From Knufia peltigerae (lineage: Eukaryota; Ascomycota; Eurotiomycetes; Chaetothyriales; Trichomeriaceae), in assembly GCA_030247855.1 (NCBI GenBank), contig JAPDRN010000112.1:50623-114622 (forward strand): DNA of 64,000 nt, in the 5' to 3' direction. The translations under genes were made by a program, and so were the position numbers. The notes under the pieces were generated by a model. It did no database searches and was not told where the DNA came from. It saw only the letters and a list, made by a program, of their open reading frames with translations. Positions 1 to 11,647 of this stretch are shown here, one piece after another. Within the stretch, counting starts at the first letter, position 1, and each line of letters begins with the position of its first letter.

Positions 1-539
1 CGCCTTGGCGGTTTCTGGTTGAGCAGCACTTCACTGACTCAAAGTCAATGTGAGATGTGTGTGAGACACTGCTCAGCGGGTTTGCTGCTGTTTGCTGAAC
101 CTGTCTCGTATCTTAGCAAGCAACTTGTTCGAATATGCCCAGAACAAACACTAACTTGCCATCTCTGCTCCTCTCACTAGATCGTCTACCTGTGGTCAAG
201 GGATCGTTTGCGACAGGGAAACAAGACAAAGGAGGAAGCTCAGGACTGAATTCACGCTGCCTGATTCAGGAGGCAATCTTGGCCGAGCCTGTAACTGTTG
301 ACGTTTACCAGCGATCAAAAGTCTGTCGACAATGGCAATTGTGTGACAACTACAGGTATCAAGCTTCCAAGCCTCACAAGAATCTCCCTTGTCAGATCGT
401 AGTCTGACTGGCCACCCAGTCCACAGTCCTGCGCTCACGAGGCTGACGAGGCTGCGACTTTCACCGCAGACTGAACCGTGGGATTTTGAGCCCTACGAAT
501 GGACCTCCAAATGAATCATATACACTCAAAACACCTGCA
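1..539. other. Intergenic, no gene seen
   Basis: No reading frame here resembles a protein family; the short frames at 135-438 on both strands overlap each other and look random. This stretch lies downstream of the DUF3433 gene, which ends at 540 on the minus strand. Confidence 0.6.
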
Positions 540-2447
540 TCAATCCTCTGTCATCCCTAAAACTTTGATTGACTTATCCTGTCCCTCCCACCAACATCGA
601 TCTCCCCGTCCCAAGTGGTAGTGCTTCCTCATATACTTCTGCATAACGCTCATCTTCCCATCTTGGGCATGTCGCGTCTGAAATTGATTCACAACCTCAA
701 ATACCTCACTCCTCCTCAGCAACTTGGCCGCACCAAGCAAGCCGACAGGCTCTTCATCGAGTATCGTCACGTGCCTCTTCCCGTACCAAAAAAGGAGCAT
801 ATGACAAACAACCACTACCACCATGGCTCCAATAAAAACATACGCAACTGTTGAGGCGACAAACAATCGGTCTTTCTGAATTGCGAGGGTGCCAGTACCA
901 CTGTCCGGTATTGTAGGCGTCGACAATAGCACGCTACTCGTCATCGATGCGAATATGGTGGCGAACACAGCTTGCATGCTCTCGAGGATGTCTGAAGCGC
1001 CCGGCGAGGTCAGTGCAGAGCGTTGCTGCGCAGCAGTATAGATCGTGTATCCGACTGAGTCGGCAAACGCGCCGTTAGCTGGGTTGAAAATAGTGTAGTC
1101 GGTCAAGGCTTGCTCGAACGAAAGCTGTACGTCCGGATTAATCTGCGTCTCGGAGCGTCCCGTGAAGCCAACATACGTCGGATCGGAAGTTGTATTGCCA
1201 CCATTGCTGTAGGACATGGTCAACGACCCATTTGTTTGCCAATAGGTCGGAACACAACTGGTCACGCTAAAGTCTTTCAATTTGGTGGCCGAGGAGGCCG
1301 AGTACTGCCCTACGAAGAGCCCGAAGCGACCCGTCACAGAGCTCTCGCAAGGGGAATACCAAGTTGACGTATAAATAGGAGCGATGGATCCGATGGTGAG
1401 GACCTGGGTCACATTACACCCACGGTCGACAAACTTCACAGTCGCAGTGTTGTCGGTGTCACTCGACGAGCCAAGCTTGAAATCATACTCTGCCGGTGTG
1501 ATTGTCTTGCACTCCAAAAGGGCCGAGTACGCTGAGATATCGGCTGTTACGTTTCCAGTGACCGTTGCGCTCTCTTGGATGGCAAAGCGTTGAAATGCAT
1601 ACGTGTCCGTTGTCCACACTGGAGGACTAGAGTTGTAAACTTGTACGGCTGTCGATCTGAAGATGAATGGTTGGAGATTGGTTTGGCTGCTAAGAAGAGA
1701 CGCATCGAACGAAGTGGTGTATGTCAGGGGTACTGGGGTATGGAATTCTGCTGACAGACTAACGACGAGGTGTGATGCGAGGGCACTAAAGACATTCGAC
1801 ACCAACCAGGCCAACGCCATGCCAATTACAAGATGACCATGCTTGTTCTTCGCCGCGACAACCCAGACCTTCCACGCCTCGACGGACTTGTAGTCCAACA
1901 TGATGGTTTTCAGAGCAGGAGCTCCCCGTTCGAGTTCCACATATGGCTGTCGCGAAGCACTGTCCGAGACAACAGCAGCCCATGCGAGGCCATACAGATT
2001 GAAAAGAAAGGACGGCAAGAATGTCCACAGGAGACTGTAATAGTTATGTACGAATCGTCCAAAACGGCCGGATGATGTGGTATTCTGAGGAACATCAACG
2101 ATTCCATTTTGAGTTGCAGAACGTCTTTCCAATCCAATGACGGTCGCTATGAAGGCAATCTCGATGAGAAGCAGTGGGATGTTGAAACTCCACGACAGAC
2201 TCCAAGGACGCCATTCCTTAGGAAGGACATCTTTTGGTTCGGACTCTTCTGATGAAGCTGGTCTCTGGGAATGCTGTGATGATACCCTTTCCGGAGTTAC
2301 ATCTTGGCTTCTCGGGGGTGCCTGCCCAGGTGTTGCTTGCGGTGCAGCCTGTGGGTGCGCATGGGGCCGCTCAGACTCATGAAGGGTAGATGATTGCTGT
2401 TCGTGGAGGGAATATTCTTCAAACGGGCCAGTATCGGGGGGTTCCAT
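540..2447 (-). CDS. DUF3433-type multi-pass membrane protein
   Basis: Single-exon protein of 635 residues, starting at an ATG with no competing upstream start. The first 80 residues are a Pro/Ser/Gln-rich cytosolic-type tail. Three hydrophobic segments follow at about residues 87-107, 137-161 and 203-227; the first begins at WSFNIPLLLIE. A large Ser/Thr-rich loop with many N-x-S/T sites comes next (about 230-520), then a last hydrophobic segment near 545-567 that ends before a basic tail. The stretch with RQPYVELERGAP and MLDYKS between helices 2 and 3 is the pattern I associate with DUF3433. Many family members carry two such units and are about twice this length; this one has a single unit. 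The function of the family is unknown, and a plasma-membrane location is inferred from the topology. Confidence 0.8.
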   Translation of the reverse strand: MEPPDTGPFEEYSLHEQQSSTLHESERPHAHPQAAPQATPGQAPPRSQDVTPERVSSQHSQRPASSEESEPKDVLPKEWRPWSLSWSFNIPLLLIEIAFIATVIGLERRSATQNGIVDVPQNTTSSGRFGRFVHNYYSLLWTFLPSFLFNLYGLAWAAVVSDSASRQPYVELERGAPALKTIMLDYKSVEAWKVWVVAAKNKHGHLVIGMALAWLVSNVFSALASHLVVSLSAEFHTPVPLTYTTSFDASLLSSQTNLQPFIFRSTAVQVYNSSPPVWTTDTYAFQRFAIQESATVTGNVTADISAYSALLECKTITPAEYDFKLGSSSDTDNTATVKFVDRGCNVTQVLTIGSIAPIYTSTWYSPCESSVTGRFGLFVGQYSASSATKLKDFSVTSCVPTYWQTNGSLTMSYSNGGNTTSDPTYVGFTGRSETQINPDVQLSFEQALTDYTIFNPANGAFADSVGYTIYTAAQQRSALTSPGASDILESMQAVFATIFASMTSSVLLSTPTIPDSGTGTLAIQKDRLFVASTVAYVFIGAMVVVVVCHMLLFWYGKRHVTILDEEPVGLLGAAKLLRRSEVFEVVNQFQTRHAQDGKMSVMQKYMRKHYHLGRGDRCWWEGQDKSIKVLGMTED

Positions 2448-3376
2448 TTGAGGCCCAGTCGCTGCTATTTGTGATTGATAACAATCCGTGGTCTGACTGG
2501 CGATCCTCGAGATTACAGACAGAGATGAAATCAGCAGTGGAAGGAGTCTTCAATTATCATATAAATGTTGCGTGGCCCCATTCCTCTCGCTCTGGCGGCT
2601 GAATCCAGGTCGCCATGTCTCACTACTTGCATTTAAAAGGAGGGTGGTGTACAAGTTACTCTGCGGTTCCCGCGACCAATTTTCTTCGTCTAACCGAGGT
2701 TTTCTCTGGACAAGGTCTCTATTCTAGACCAGGCCAAATGCACAAAGCCTGTCTGCGGACTTGATGTGGCGTGTCTTTCATTCAGCTGAAATGTCCAGAC
2801 CTCAATAGCTGAACTTCTAAGCGAAGCTTTTCTACCCAAAACGACTTAAGCTAAATTTAGTCAAAGCTTCGAATGCGGACAATTTGGTGACAGCCTTATC
2901 GCTAACGATCACCCTTTGCCGCCGAGGGTGGTGAGGCTTGCAGCTTTCACAGACTCTGGACCTTTCGATTCGCTTACTAGTCCTCTTAGCGACCTGATAG
3001 AACCGCGACGGTGGTGCAAGTGACTCAAGCCTCGTTTGGGTGTGTCGTCCAATCAATCGAAACCACAGACCCCTGTGGCGTGTCCTATTGAGTTACTGAG
3101 GACGAAATTCCTTTCAAATCGAACTGACATTTCAATTTCTACGGACCGAACCCTCTTCGGCCGGACGCACCCACATCACCCGCTTCTGACTGGAGCCTGG
3201 TCTCTGGGAGTTGATTTCAAGGTATGCCGCAACACCCTACGGAGCTGTCGATGAAAACAATGAAGCCGAGGTACATATACTCCGTATGGTCCTTGTCGTC
3301 GACACGTCCATGACCTACTAGACTGAGGCAACCAACCTGGACGCACATTTCATTGTATTCCACGACGATTTTAACC
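2448..3376. other. Intergenic region between divergent genes
   Basis: A divergent spacer that should hold promoters for the DUF3433 gene on the left and the secreted protein on the right. A TACTCCGTA motif lies at 3278-3286, about 90 bp before the right-hand ATG. No convincing coding frame. Confidence 0.5.
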
Positions 3377-4459
3377 ATGTTACGTTTCCCCAGTCTATCG
3401 ATTGCGGTTTTGTTTACTCTACTCAGTCGACTTGTTACATGCCAGTCTTCTTCACCTTCGAGTCCCTCTTCATTCTCGTGTAACCAAGGCAGTCCGGTCA
3501 CCACCCTTTCAGCTTGTAGTTACCTGTACAGTCAAATTACGTATTGCGCCGGACCACAAGTCGCTACCGGTGCACCGTTCATATCATGTTATTGCAACCA
3601 AAAAGTTTTTGATGCAATATACGAGTAAGTAAATACTCACAATCAGCAATTCCTGGGTGCTCGTCGACACGGTACTGATGGAAGCCTTCCCAATTTCAAC
3701 AGTTGCGACAGCGAACAACGTTTGTGTTACGGTACTTATGAATTTGATGGAGACGAAATAGAGGCACTGTCGGTCTGGAACAGCGCTTGTGACGACCGGA
3801 TCACATTCACACCCACAACACCGATCGTGTCGTCTCTGATGTCGACCTTCAGCGACCAATATTGCAAGACGGCAGAGTCGGCATGTCAACAAGGAAGCGT
3901 CGATCTCGATAGATGTTCGGCCAGTTACCTGGGCAAAGATGGCAAAAAGTACAGTTCTTGTTTCTGTGATCCTCAGCATCTATCCGAAGTGTACACTTGC
4001 GGATTTCTGGGAAACATCTCTTGTCACGGAGTACCGGCCACATTGACGAATCTTGTCGAATACACCCACTGTGAAAATTTTATGAGCGTGCTTGGAAGTG
4101 CAGCGTCAGGAATACAACAGTCAGGGAACAGCGTATGAAGATCTTCCCCAAGTTTTGTGACAAGCTCAGACATTTTTTTATACTGACAATTTCGTATATA
4201 GGTCCCTCCAACGGTATCTGCATCTTCGACCAGTACTGGCAGCAGTGTATCGGAATCATCATCGTCGCGTACCTCACCGGAAGCTTCTTCAGCCGCAATC
4301 ACTTCACCGCCATTGCCAGGTTCTCTTTCGGGTACCAATAGTCCAGGACCAACATCAACAACCGATTCGAGCAGCGATGCCACAAAAGTGTTGGTATTGG
4401 GGCGTGGCTTGCTAATGGGACTTTGGGTTGTTGTGTCGTTGATTTTTCTATACGGTTGA
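3377..4459 (+). CDS. Secreted cysteine-rich protein with GPI-anchor-type C terminus
   Basis: Three exons (3377-3624, 3703-4132, 4202-4459) give 311 residues. The intron 1 acceptor at 3702 follows a CTGAT branch-like site; a second in-frame acceptor at 3711 would drop three residues. The N terminus is a signal peptide of about 22 residues ending LVTCQ. The middle carries many cysteines in short spacings (SCYCNQ, SSCFCD), as in extracellular fungal domains. The last 110 residues are Ser/Thr/Pro-rich and end in a hydrophobic stretch, which fits a GPI signal. The ATG at 3377 is preferred because no earlier in-frame ATG exists and the signal peptide starts there. I do not recognise a named domain; the eight-cysteine CFEM pattern is not evident. 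Likely a cell-wall or surface protein. Confidence 0.75.
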
Positions 4460-4957
4460 ACTGTTGGGTAAGCGAGTACAATTATATGAACCGAGAATCG
4501 TGGGGATATTTCAATTGTCATTACTTGTCGTTGAGCGTTTGACCATCGCAGAGAAAAAAACTCTTCGCAGCCGTACCGAATGATGTTTTAGCAAGAACGA
4601 AGAGATGCCGGCGACTGTATTTACTTTTTTGTTCCCTTGTGGAACTGCATGTCCCACCATCATCTTTGGTTTCTCCTCTGTCCCACATCCCTCCCTCCCT
4701 CTCTCTCTCTCCCCCCGAAACGTGGAGTATGTAAGATACGGAGAATCTCCCGCTTTGCACTCGGGGATATACGGCGTCTATTCCCCCTCCCATGTCCGAG
4801 CCATCTATCTCTTTTAAATGTTGCGAGAAGCTTTATCAATCTACTAGATTCTTCGAGTACAGTACAAAGACGACACTTGTATATCACTATCAACATCATC
4901 GCTACAGCAATCCACACACCTCGATTCAAGACCCTAATCAGAATAACACCGACGACA
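4460..4957. promoter_or_regulatory. Promoter and 5' leader of the Dabb gene
   Basis: A spacer with a long pyrimidine tract (about 4681-4720, CCCTCC and CTCT runs), as often found upstream of fungal transcription starts. There is no coding evidence. Confidence 0.45.
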
Positions 4958-5587
4958 ATGCCAATCTATCACATAGGCAAGTTTCTTTCTTTTCTTCTCG
5001 TGTCTCTGAAATCGCATCAGACTCTCTTCATCGCTTTCAACTACCAACGGAAAATAAACACCTATCCTATCTCATCCCATCCTACCGTCATACACATATC
5101 CAACCAACGGTTTCTCCCTTGACCCAGTTCTAACTTTTTTTTTATCCATTCACAGTTTTATTCAAACTCAAACCCGGTACTACACCCACACAAATTGCTG
5201 AATTCGTCACGGCCGCGAAGTCCATGGTCGGGAAAGTCCCTGGTCTGATCAAGATGGAATCCAACACTCCTCACCCTTCCACCGCACACCGTGGACAGGG
5301 GTTCAACATGGGTTTGGTGGCCACGTTGGAAAAGGCCGACGACATCAAAGTTTATGCCGATCATCCTGCCCATTTGGCGTAAGTTTTGACCTCTTGGAGA
5401 CCCTCTGACCTATCTTACCCAACTCACCCAACCCTACGTTTCCGTTCCTGGAAACAGAAGACCACAGGGTCCAAATTTTCGAGGCTCTGACAAAAACTAA
5501 CTCTTGATTCCTTTTCGGTTCAATAGAGTCCAAGATATTAGATTGAAACTATGTGATGATACATTGGCTTATGATTTGGAGTATTGA
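4958..5587 (+). CDS. Stress-responsive A/B-barrel (Dabb) domain protein
   Basis: Exons 4958-4976, 5156-5378 and 5527-5587 join to a 100-residue protein beginning MPIYHIVLFKLKPG, the hallmark opening of Dabb proteins. It ends with the conserved pattern of an HPAH motif followed by a short final strand. The family forms small dimeric ferredoxin-like barrels; some members act as cyclases or cleave polyketide-type intermediates, and most are uncharacterised. The first intron starts GCAAGT rather than GT: the exon ends ATAG, and only a join at 4976/5156 restores the HIVLFK core. Intron 2 (5379-5526) is ordinary GT-AG. The assignment is strong; the physiological role is not known. Confidence 0.88.
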
Positions 5588-5801
5588 GGGGTTTTGCGGT
5601 CTATCAGCTTATATATAACACGATACATAAATATATAAACATACATCATACACATCCCCGACCGTACTGTTGTCTATTACCCGTTTTCGTTCAGAAAATA
5701 TAAAGCGATGCCCCTTTGATTTGGCATGTGAAAGGGCATCGTGGGAATCGCAGCAAGGCTAGACACAAGGTATCGCTGTGTGATGCATGTTCCGCCTCAT
5801 C

Positions 5802-7971
5802 CTAGTGTTTTGGTGAAATTGGTTCCGACACCTGGATGTATTTTTCCGCGTCCTCGCTTTCCTCCTCGTCTGTTTCCCCGTGCCTTGTGGTGGTTGGCTC
5901 TTCTGTTTTTCCAAGCTGTTCAGTCTCCTTGGTTCGTTTATCGAGCTGTGGACAAATCGAATCATCAGCATCAGCATCAAGGAAAAAGCAGTCTCTGCAG
6001 ATCCGAAATGAAACGTGGGATATGTTACTTACCCAACACATGCAGTACAGCCCGCCCGAGTAACACACCACCGCCACCATGACAGCGATGGCTCCTTTTT
6101 TCCAGTACGGCGCGTCGGTGGCGGGATACAACACGATACCCCACCAAGTGTAGAGCAGTTGACCACCCGTGTTCATGACGTAGAGAATGATGGCTCGCGC
6201 CGCGTTGTCACCACCTCTTCGGGCGATGATTCCTCCCCAGCCGTACAACAGTGGGTTCACCATGAACGACGAGCCGCTGAGGTAGAAGGCGAAAAAGGTT
6301 CCGGCGGTGGAAAGCGAGGGGGCAACCAGCATCGCGGCAGACGTGAATTGAAGAACGCCACACAGGATACCAACCTCCAAGCACCTTTTCGTCTTGTCCA
6401 TGTATATTCCGGCCAGGATCATCGAGGTGATTGCCACCGCCTGGATGCCCAAGGGATACGTATTGACGGCCGTCTTGGGAAATTTGTCCTCATAGTACTT
6501 CATCCAAAGGAGAAAACAGCCCTATTGTGAGGAGGAGTTAGTTTTTGATTTGGTAGAAAGAAGAAGCACGTGATGAACTTGCTTGGAAAGCAAATGCTTC
6601 GGTCATTGCACACAAGATTGAAAACATGGTCAAGATGTAGCTGTATGCAAATTAGCAAACCTTTTCAGGTTTCGTCCCCAGGCAGCGGAGGATTGGGGCG
6701 AAACGAACATGGTAGGTTTCTTCAGAACACGGCCGGCCAATGACCTGACATTGATGTTGGCACTGTCGTGAGCGAGAGGCGGTAGGCGATTGATGGCGAA
6801 TTGGATCTCATCCTTGGAGAGGTAGGGCATTTTGGTCCGTTCGGGCGTGTTGGGTAAGAAGAGCTGTGTACCACACCATCAGAATCTGGTTGGCAACCCT
6901 CAAGATACAACTTGCAGTAGAGCAAAAAAGGACGTACGTACCAGGCCAAAGATTCCTACCGGCATACCCATGAGACCATCTACAAAGAAAAAGGATGTTA
7001 GTTTTGGCTGTACCCACCAAGTACGACCAAAACGCGGTGCAAGGCGGGCAAACCAATTATAAAGACCCATCGCCAACCCTCCATTCCGTTATGATTGTCC
7101 ATGGTCTTGCGGATGGCCGTCATCATGATACCAGCAAACATGGAGCCCACTTGGCCAATGGAAGTGAAAATGGATGTTCGCTTCGAGATTTCCTCGGCTT
7201 TACTATACACAAAGAAAGAGTCTTGTTAGTTGATCCGTCTCGACATGTGCTTGTGTGAAAACGTACTACCAAGATCCAATGATAAACATGGTTCCACTGT
7301 ACAAGCTTGCTTCGAAGAAGCCTTGTAGGAAACGGACTGCGGCGATCTGTGCAAAGTTGTGGCATCCAGCGCAAGCCATGGTCAGACCGGACCAAATGAT
7401 GACAGTCAGAGGGATCCAGATTCTAGGTTGTACTCTCTGCAGTATCAGAGCATGAGGAATTTGTCCAATAAGCATCCTGTTTGTATGTGTTGAAGTGAGT
7501 TGCAATGCATGACACATGTGTCGATTGGAAGGAGGCAACCGACCCTGCAGTGAACAGAGAAAGCAAAAGGCTGTAGTCATTCTTCTGTAGGCCGAGACCT
7601 TCTCTCATACCAGCGACCTATTACATCTATTGTGAGGAAGAACAAATCTGGAGGAAAGGTGAATAATAGTCACATAAGCATTTGCAAAAGCATTGCGGTC
7701 TGGTAATGACTCGATCAGCAAAGGGGCTATTAGCAGACACCTAGAACCTTCTCACCAAGATAGTTAAGAAAGTAGCATAAGCAACAATATGCCTGATTGG
7801 GGGAATCAGCCATCGACATCTTCAACCCAGGGTTTCCTCGATTCGACCAACAATGATAAAGACATCTAGTTTTCAATGAGCTTTCGACAAAGGTTTGTTC
7901 GCCCACCAGGAGGCAGAGCTACCTAGTTTCAATAGCAGTCTCTTCTCGAGTGCTTGGCCGAGTTTAGCCAT
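5802..7971 (-). CDS. MFS transporter, Dal5-type anion:cation symporter
   Basis: A many-exon transporter of the allantoate/pantothenate permease family. The start at 7971 gives MAKLGQALEKRLLLKLD, and three further small exons add AYCCLCYFLNYLDRNAFANA and VAGMREGLGL, matching the family's first-helix signature (YFLNYLDR). Later exons give the MFS loop GSWYKAEEISKR, a central loop with PYLSKDE, and the helices of the second half. The last exon follows an intron whose donor lies after CYSGGLYCMCW and ends with an acidic cytosolic tail (stop at 5802). The second intron would use a weak donor (GTTGGT) and be only 59 nt, but it restores the exact spacing between KLD and YFLNYLD. Substrate unknown; family members import organic anions, vitamins or ureides. 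Confidence 0.85.
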
Positions 7972-9592
7972 GGTGATATCAGCAGGTTAAGACCGGTATG
8001 ACTGTGCTTGTAGTGGCTTGGACTTGGTACCACGAGGACCGAGGAATGAAATGATTGTTGCAACAATTGCTCGAGGAAGTATTGATCAGGCGTGAATGCG
8101 AAGTACTACACTTCGTATCAGATGCGGATTTAGCAATCATCTTATCAGATAATAGCCTTCCGACTAAATCGAAAATTTTGACGTTGTCGGCTTTTGAACC
8201 CAGATACAGGATGAAAAAGCGTTATCGGGCTTGGCCATGTCGGGGATTCATGGTCGTCGAAGTCTCGATCCTCCTTTGTCAGACTTGGCTTGGAGACGTT
8301 GGAAGGTATAACCTCCACCCAAGGAATGCCGTGGGAAATGCCGCGCGAGGTTGTTCAGTGTTGCCCAGAACCATAGACTTTTCGGACGCTTATGGCTATC
8401 AAGGTCTTTGCCATAGCAACTTCTTGGATCACCCTACGGGGTGTCTGAACACTCACTCTCTGTAGTCAAACGGGCAGTGTAAGGGCCGCGGAAGTTGGTT
8501 GGTCCCCGAAGAGACTAGATCGACGTGATCTCATTGGTGGATGGAGCACCTCGTGGGCTTTCTTTGGCGGGTTGATTTTCTTCTTTACCGTAAAAGTTGT
8601 ATAGGAGATTTCGGAGGATTTGCTTAATTCAGTACTGGCCCCATTGAAAAAAAAATGCTCATGGACACGTATTGGTTCCTTGGCAATGCACAGGGAAGCA
8701 TCTACGCAGCTTCCACAAGGAGATGAATACAAAGGGAAGTACAGAACAATAGTGAAACATCGAGGGAAATCTATACCAAGTGTGTACAATATTCTTAGTA
8801 CCTTACTTTACCTCAATGATGTATTTGTTTAATTTAGAGATGACAAATACGTCCTAATTTTTCTGGAAGGTCTCCCGGTATTGTAGTTCCGAGAAGAAGA
8901 AACATCTTATACTCACGAGAAGATAGTGGCTTCTATCTTTCATTCTCAAAGTGAGTCTTTAACTAGCTTATTCTTGATAGCGCTTCTAGTTCGAATGTTT
9001 GGTGTTCAGTGCTAGCGACTGTGTGTATGATGGAAATGGACAGACCTGGCCGTAGTGAAATACGCGGTCGGTCGTCTAGAATGTCATTTCGGTGCCCAAG
9101 TCATCCGCCTATACTGTATTCGCGACGGATAGTCACAAGGTTCTCCCTTACCACAGTCGGGTGCATCATGTTGTTGGCACCTGACGATGGGGTGCAGCCT
9201 TCTGGAGGTGATGAGGTCTGATATGAGTTGTGTGGTGCACCGTAGATAACAACGGTGGAGTATCTGATAGGCAGGGACCGAGTATCAGCATCATCTTTGC
9301 TATGTTCTTATAGGACGAACTACCTCAACTACCTTATCGATCTACGGAGCAAGCTGGACTTGTTATCCTTCACATTACACTTCTCTGTTGTTCTCATTGA
9401 TACCGACTATAAACACTACCAGTATTCCATCAAATATTGATCCTGTCACTCTCGCGCTTGGAAGGAATCAACACTGAGCATTCTACGCCGTACGGGGACC
9501 ATCACCGCCAAAGGACATCTCAGATCTTCTACTCCCAGAGCAAGGAGACTGGGCTTATTCAATAACACACTCTCGAAAGAACTGATGGTTAT
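7972..9592. other. Long intergenic region, no gene seen
   Basis: 1.6 kb between the start of the Dal5-type transporter and the end of the alcohol dehydrogenase. Short frames on both strands (the longest is 136 codons at 8055-8465) show no domain, no signal sequence and no splice-compatible extension. The left part presumably carries the transporter promoter. Confidence 0.5.
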
Positions 9593-10896
9593 CTATTGCA
9601 ATCCACCGCTGCGTATTTCAGAGGCCCCCAAAGCTTCAAGACACTCTCTTCTCGGCGTCACCAGAATCTTTACGTGATCGTCCTTGTTGGTCATCAACTC
9701 ATCAAACCCCTTGGTCACCACATCCTCCAGCAAGATCCTACTAGTAACCATCTTGGCAATATCTGTGAACTTTCCTAGCGTTTCCCTGTCGTTAGCACTT
9801 GGACGACAGACAACATACAACCCCACGGGCCACAGGTTATAGGTACAACTCACCCGCCGCAAATTCTTCCACCACCTCACGAAAGTCCTCGTCGTCATAC
9901 GCCATGGCCACTTTCAATGTGATCTCCTTCATCATGAAATGCTCCATGGGGACGGTGAACTTTTAGCGCCACGAACCAAGCGAAGTCAGCTTTTTTTTCT
10001 CTCGTCCTCTTCTTTCCCGCTCTCAAACATCTCGACACTTGTAGTTTACTCACCGGCTGTTCCCACCCAGCAACATTGAGGTACGTGCCTCGACCCTTCA
10101 ACGCGTCCATGCCATCTCTCAAACCTGGTGCTATCCCAGCACAATCAAAGACGAGGTCAACTCCTTCCCCGCCAGTCATCTCGCGGCACCTCTCGGCAAC
10201 ATTTTCACGCACGGGGTTCAACACCTCGTCTGCCAGGTCGCGCAGCTGGCCCTGCCGTTTCACGGTCGGCTCTGACACGAATATCCTCTTCACCCCACGC
10301 GCGCGGAGGTTGTAAATGACCGCGATACCCACGGGCCCACCACCAATGATCAACACTGTGGCGCCTTCAAAATCCCCTCTCTCAAACCCCGTCATCTTCA
10401 AAGCATGCCTAGCTACGACGAGCGGCTCGATCAGCGCTGCCTTTGATAGTGGCACCGTCTCCGGCAAAACATGACACATGTCCTCGTCGACGGCGACGGC
10501 CTCGGAAAACCCGCCACCGCGGCCTTGGAGACCCTTGAACCCCCATTTCGTGCATATGTTCGTCTCGCCCTCGTCGCACCGGTGACATTTCCCACAGAAC
10601 AGTCTTGGATCGACCATGACGGCCTGTCCGACCTTTAATTCGCTCCCGGCGTTGACTTTCCCGACCCGACCACAGAATTCATGGCCCATGGTGACAGGTA
10701 CAGATTCGCCCGTCATCGGATGTGGATTGCCTTGCGTCGGAATGGTGACGGGCCCAACGAGGTACTCGTGCATATCCGTCCCACAGATCCCGCACCATTC
10801 AATGTCCACCTGAACTTGGCCTGGTTGGAGTTCTGGCCAGGGAACGTCATTTTCGACTCGGATATCGCGTCGACCGTAGAATCGGGCTGCTCTCAT
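9593..10896 (-). CDS. Zinc-dependent alcohol dehydrogenase, butanediol/sorbitol dehydrogenase-like
   Basis: Exons 10896-10054, 9959-9854 and 9774-9593 (antisense coordinates) give 376 residues, normal for a medium-chain dehydrogenase. The catalytic zinc ligands are in WCGICGTD (Cys near residue 37) and MGHEFCG. The structural zinc site is the four-cysteine cluster CGKCHRCDEGETNIC (about 100-114), and the nucleotide-binding motif GGGPVG is near 190. The domain order and the GHEFCG context are closest to fungal (R,R)-butanediol dehydrogenases; sorbitol or xylitol dehydrogenase activity cannot be excluded. It would oxidise a secondary alcohol or reduce the ketone with NAD(H) in the cytosol. It heads the accessory block and lies just downstream of a sugar transporter on the same strand. 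Confidence 0.9.
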
Positions 10897-11647
10897 GATT
10901 GGGTTTCACCCTCTTTTCTTTTTCTCTGTCTCTCTTCTAATTTTTTTCTGTTCTAGAAAAAAAGGTTGCTCCCAATTGATCTGGGGAAGGGTTAGATTTG
11001 TACCATAAACAAGGGTGAAGTGTGTAAATTCGTGATGTCTGGTAGTGGGAAAGAAGTCAACCCCGAGGAGAGTAGAGAATCAATGAATTACTAGTTAAAG
11101 TTCGATGCTGAATCGTCTCTGTTCAGTGTCGAGTGGTACAAATCCCGGCTCCCATGGAGAGACGCAGTAGGCGTACCGTTATCCGAACAATACTCCGCAA
11201 CCTCGTGTGTCATTGAAATCTGACTCGACAGGATTTCCATTCTGACCTCGGATAGCGATCCTTTACCAAGTCAAAGATGGGCACGTTGTTTTGTGCGCTT
11301 TTTCTGCTGTCTTTTCCGGAGAAATGACCGTGGCCTTCAGACATATAATAGAGAGAATTGTCGTTTCCAATCTATAGACGCTACGAGTAGTTGAACCTTG
11401 AGAGCTCTTGCAAGGTCCTTTCGAAGTTCGAGTTTCCGAAAAAGCTCCCACCCCGGGAGAATCGTGAAAATATGTGACGCAGGGGACTTATCTACTGCAA
11501 ATGAATCTCAAAAAAAAAAGATCCAAATGATGATCAGTCTTTTATCCCTTGACTCGTAACTACAAGTACTTGGTAATATCTCTACGACTCGTAAGATGGC
11601 GTTCCAAGTTCGAGAAAGAAAAATCATACGACTCTAATTCCACGAGT
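10897..11647. other. Intergenic region upstream of alcohol dehydrogenase
   Basis: The promoter side of the alcohol dehydrogenase and the 3' flank of the sugar transporter. It has T-rich and A-rich runs (around 10917-10965 and 11508-11520) and no supported coding frame. Confidence 0.5.

Noticed and set aside
8055..8465. 136-codon plus frame in the 7.97-9.59 kb gap
   Set aside because: No domain, no intron structure and no conserved-looking blocks; treated as chance.
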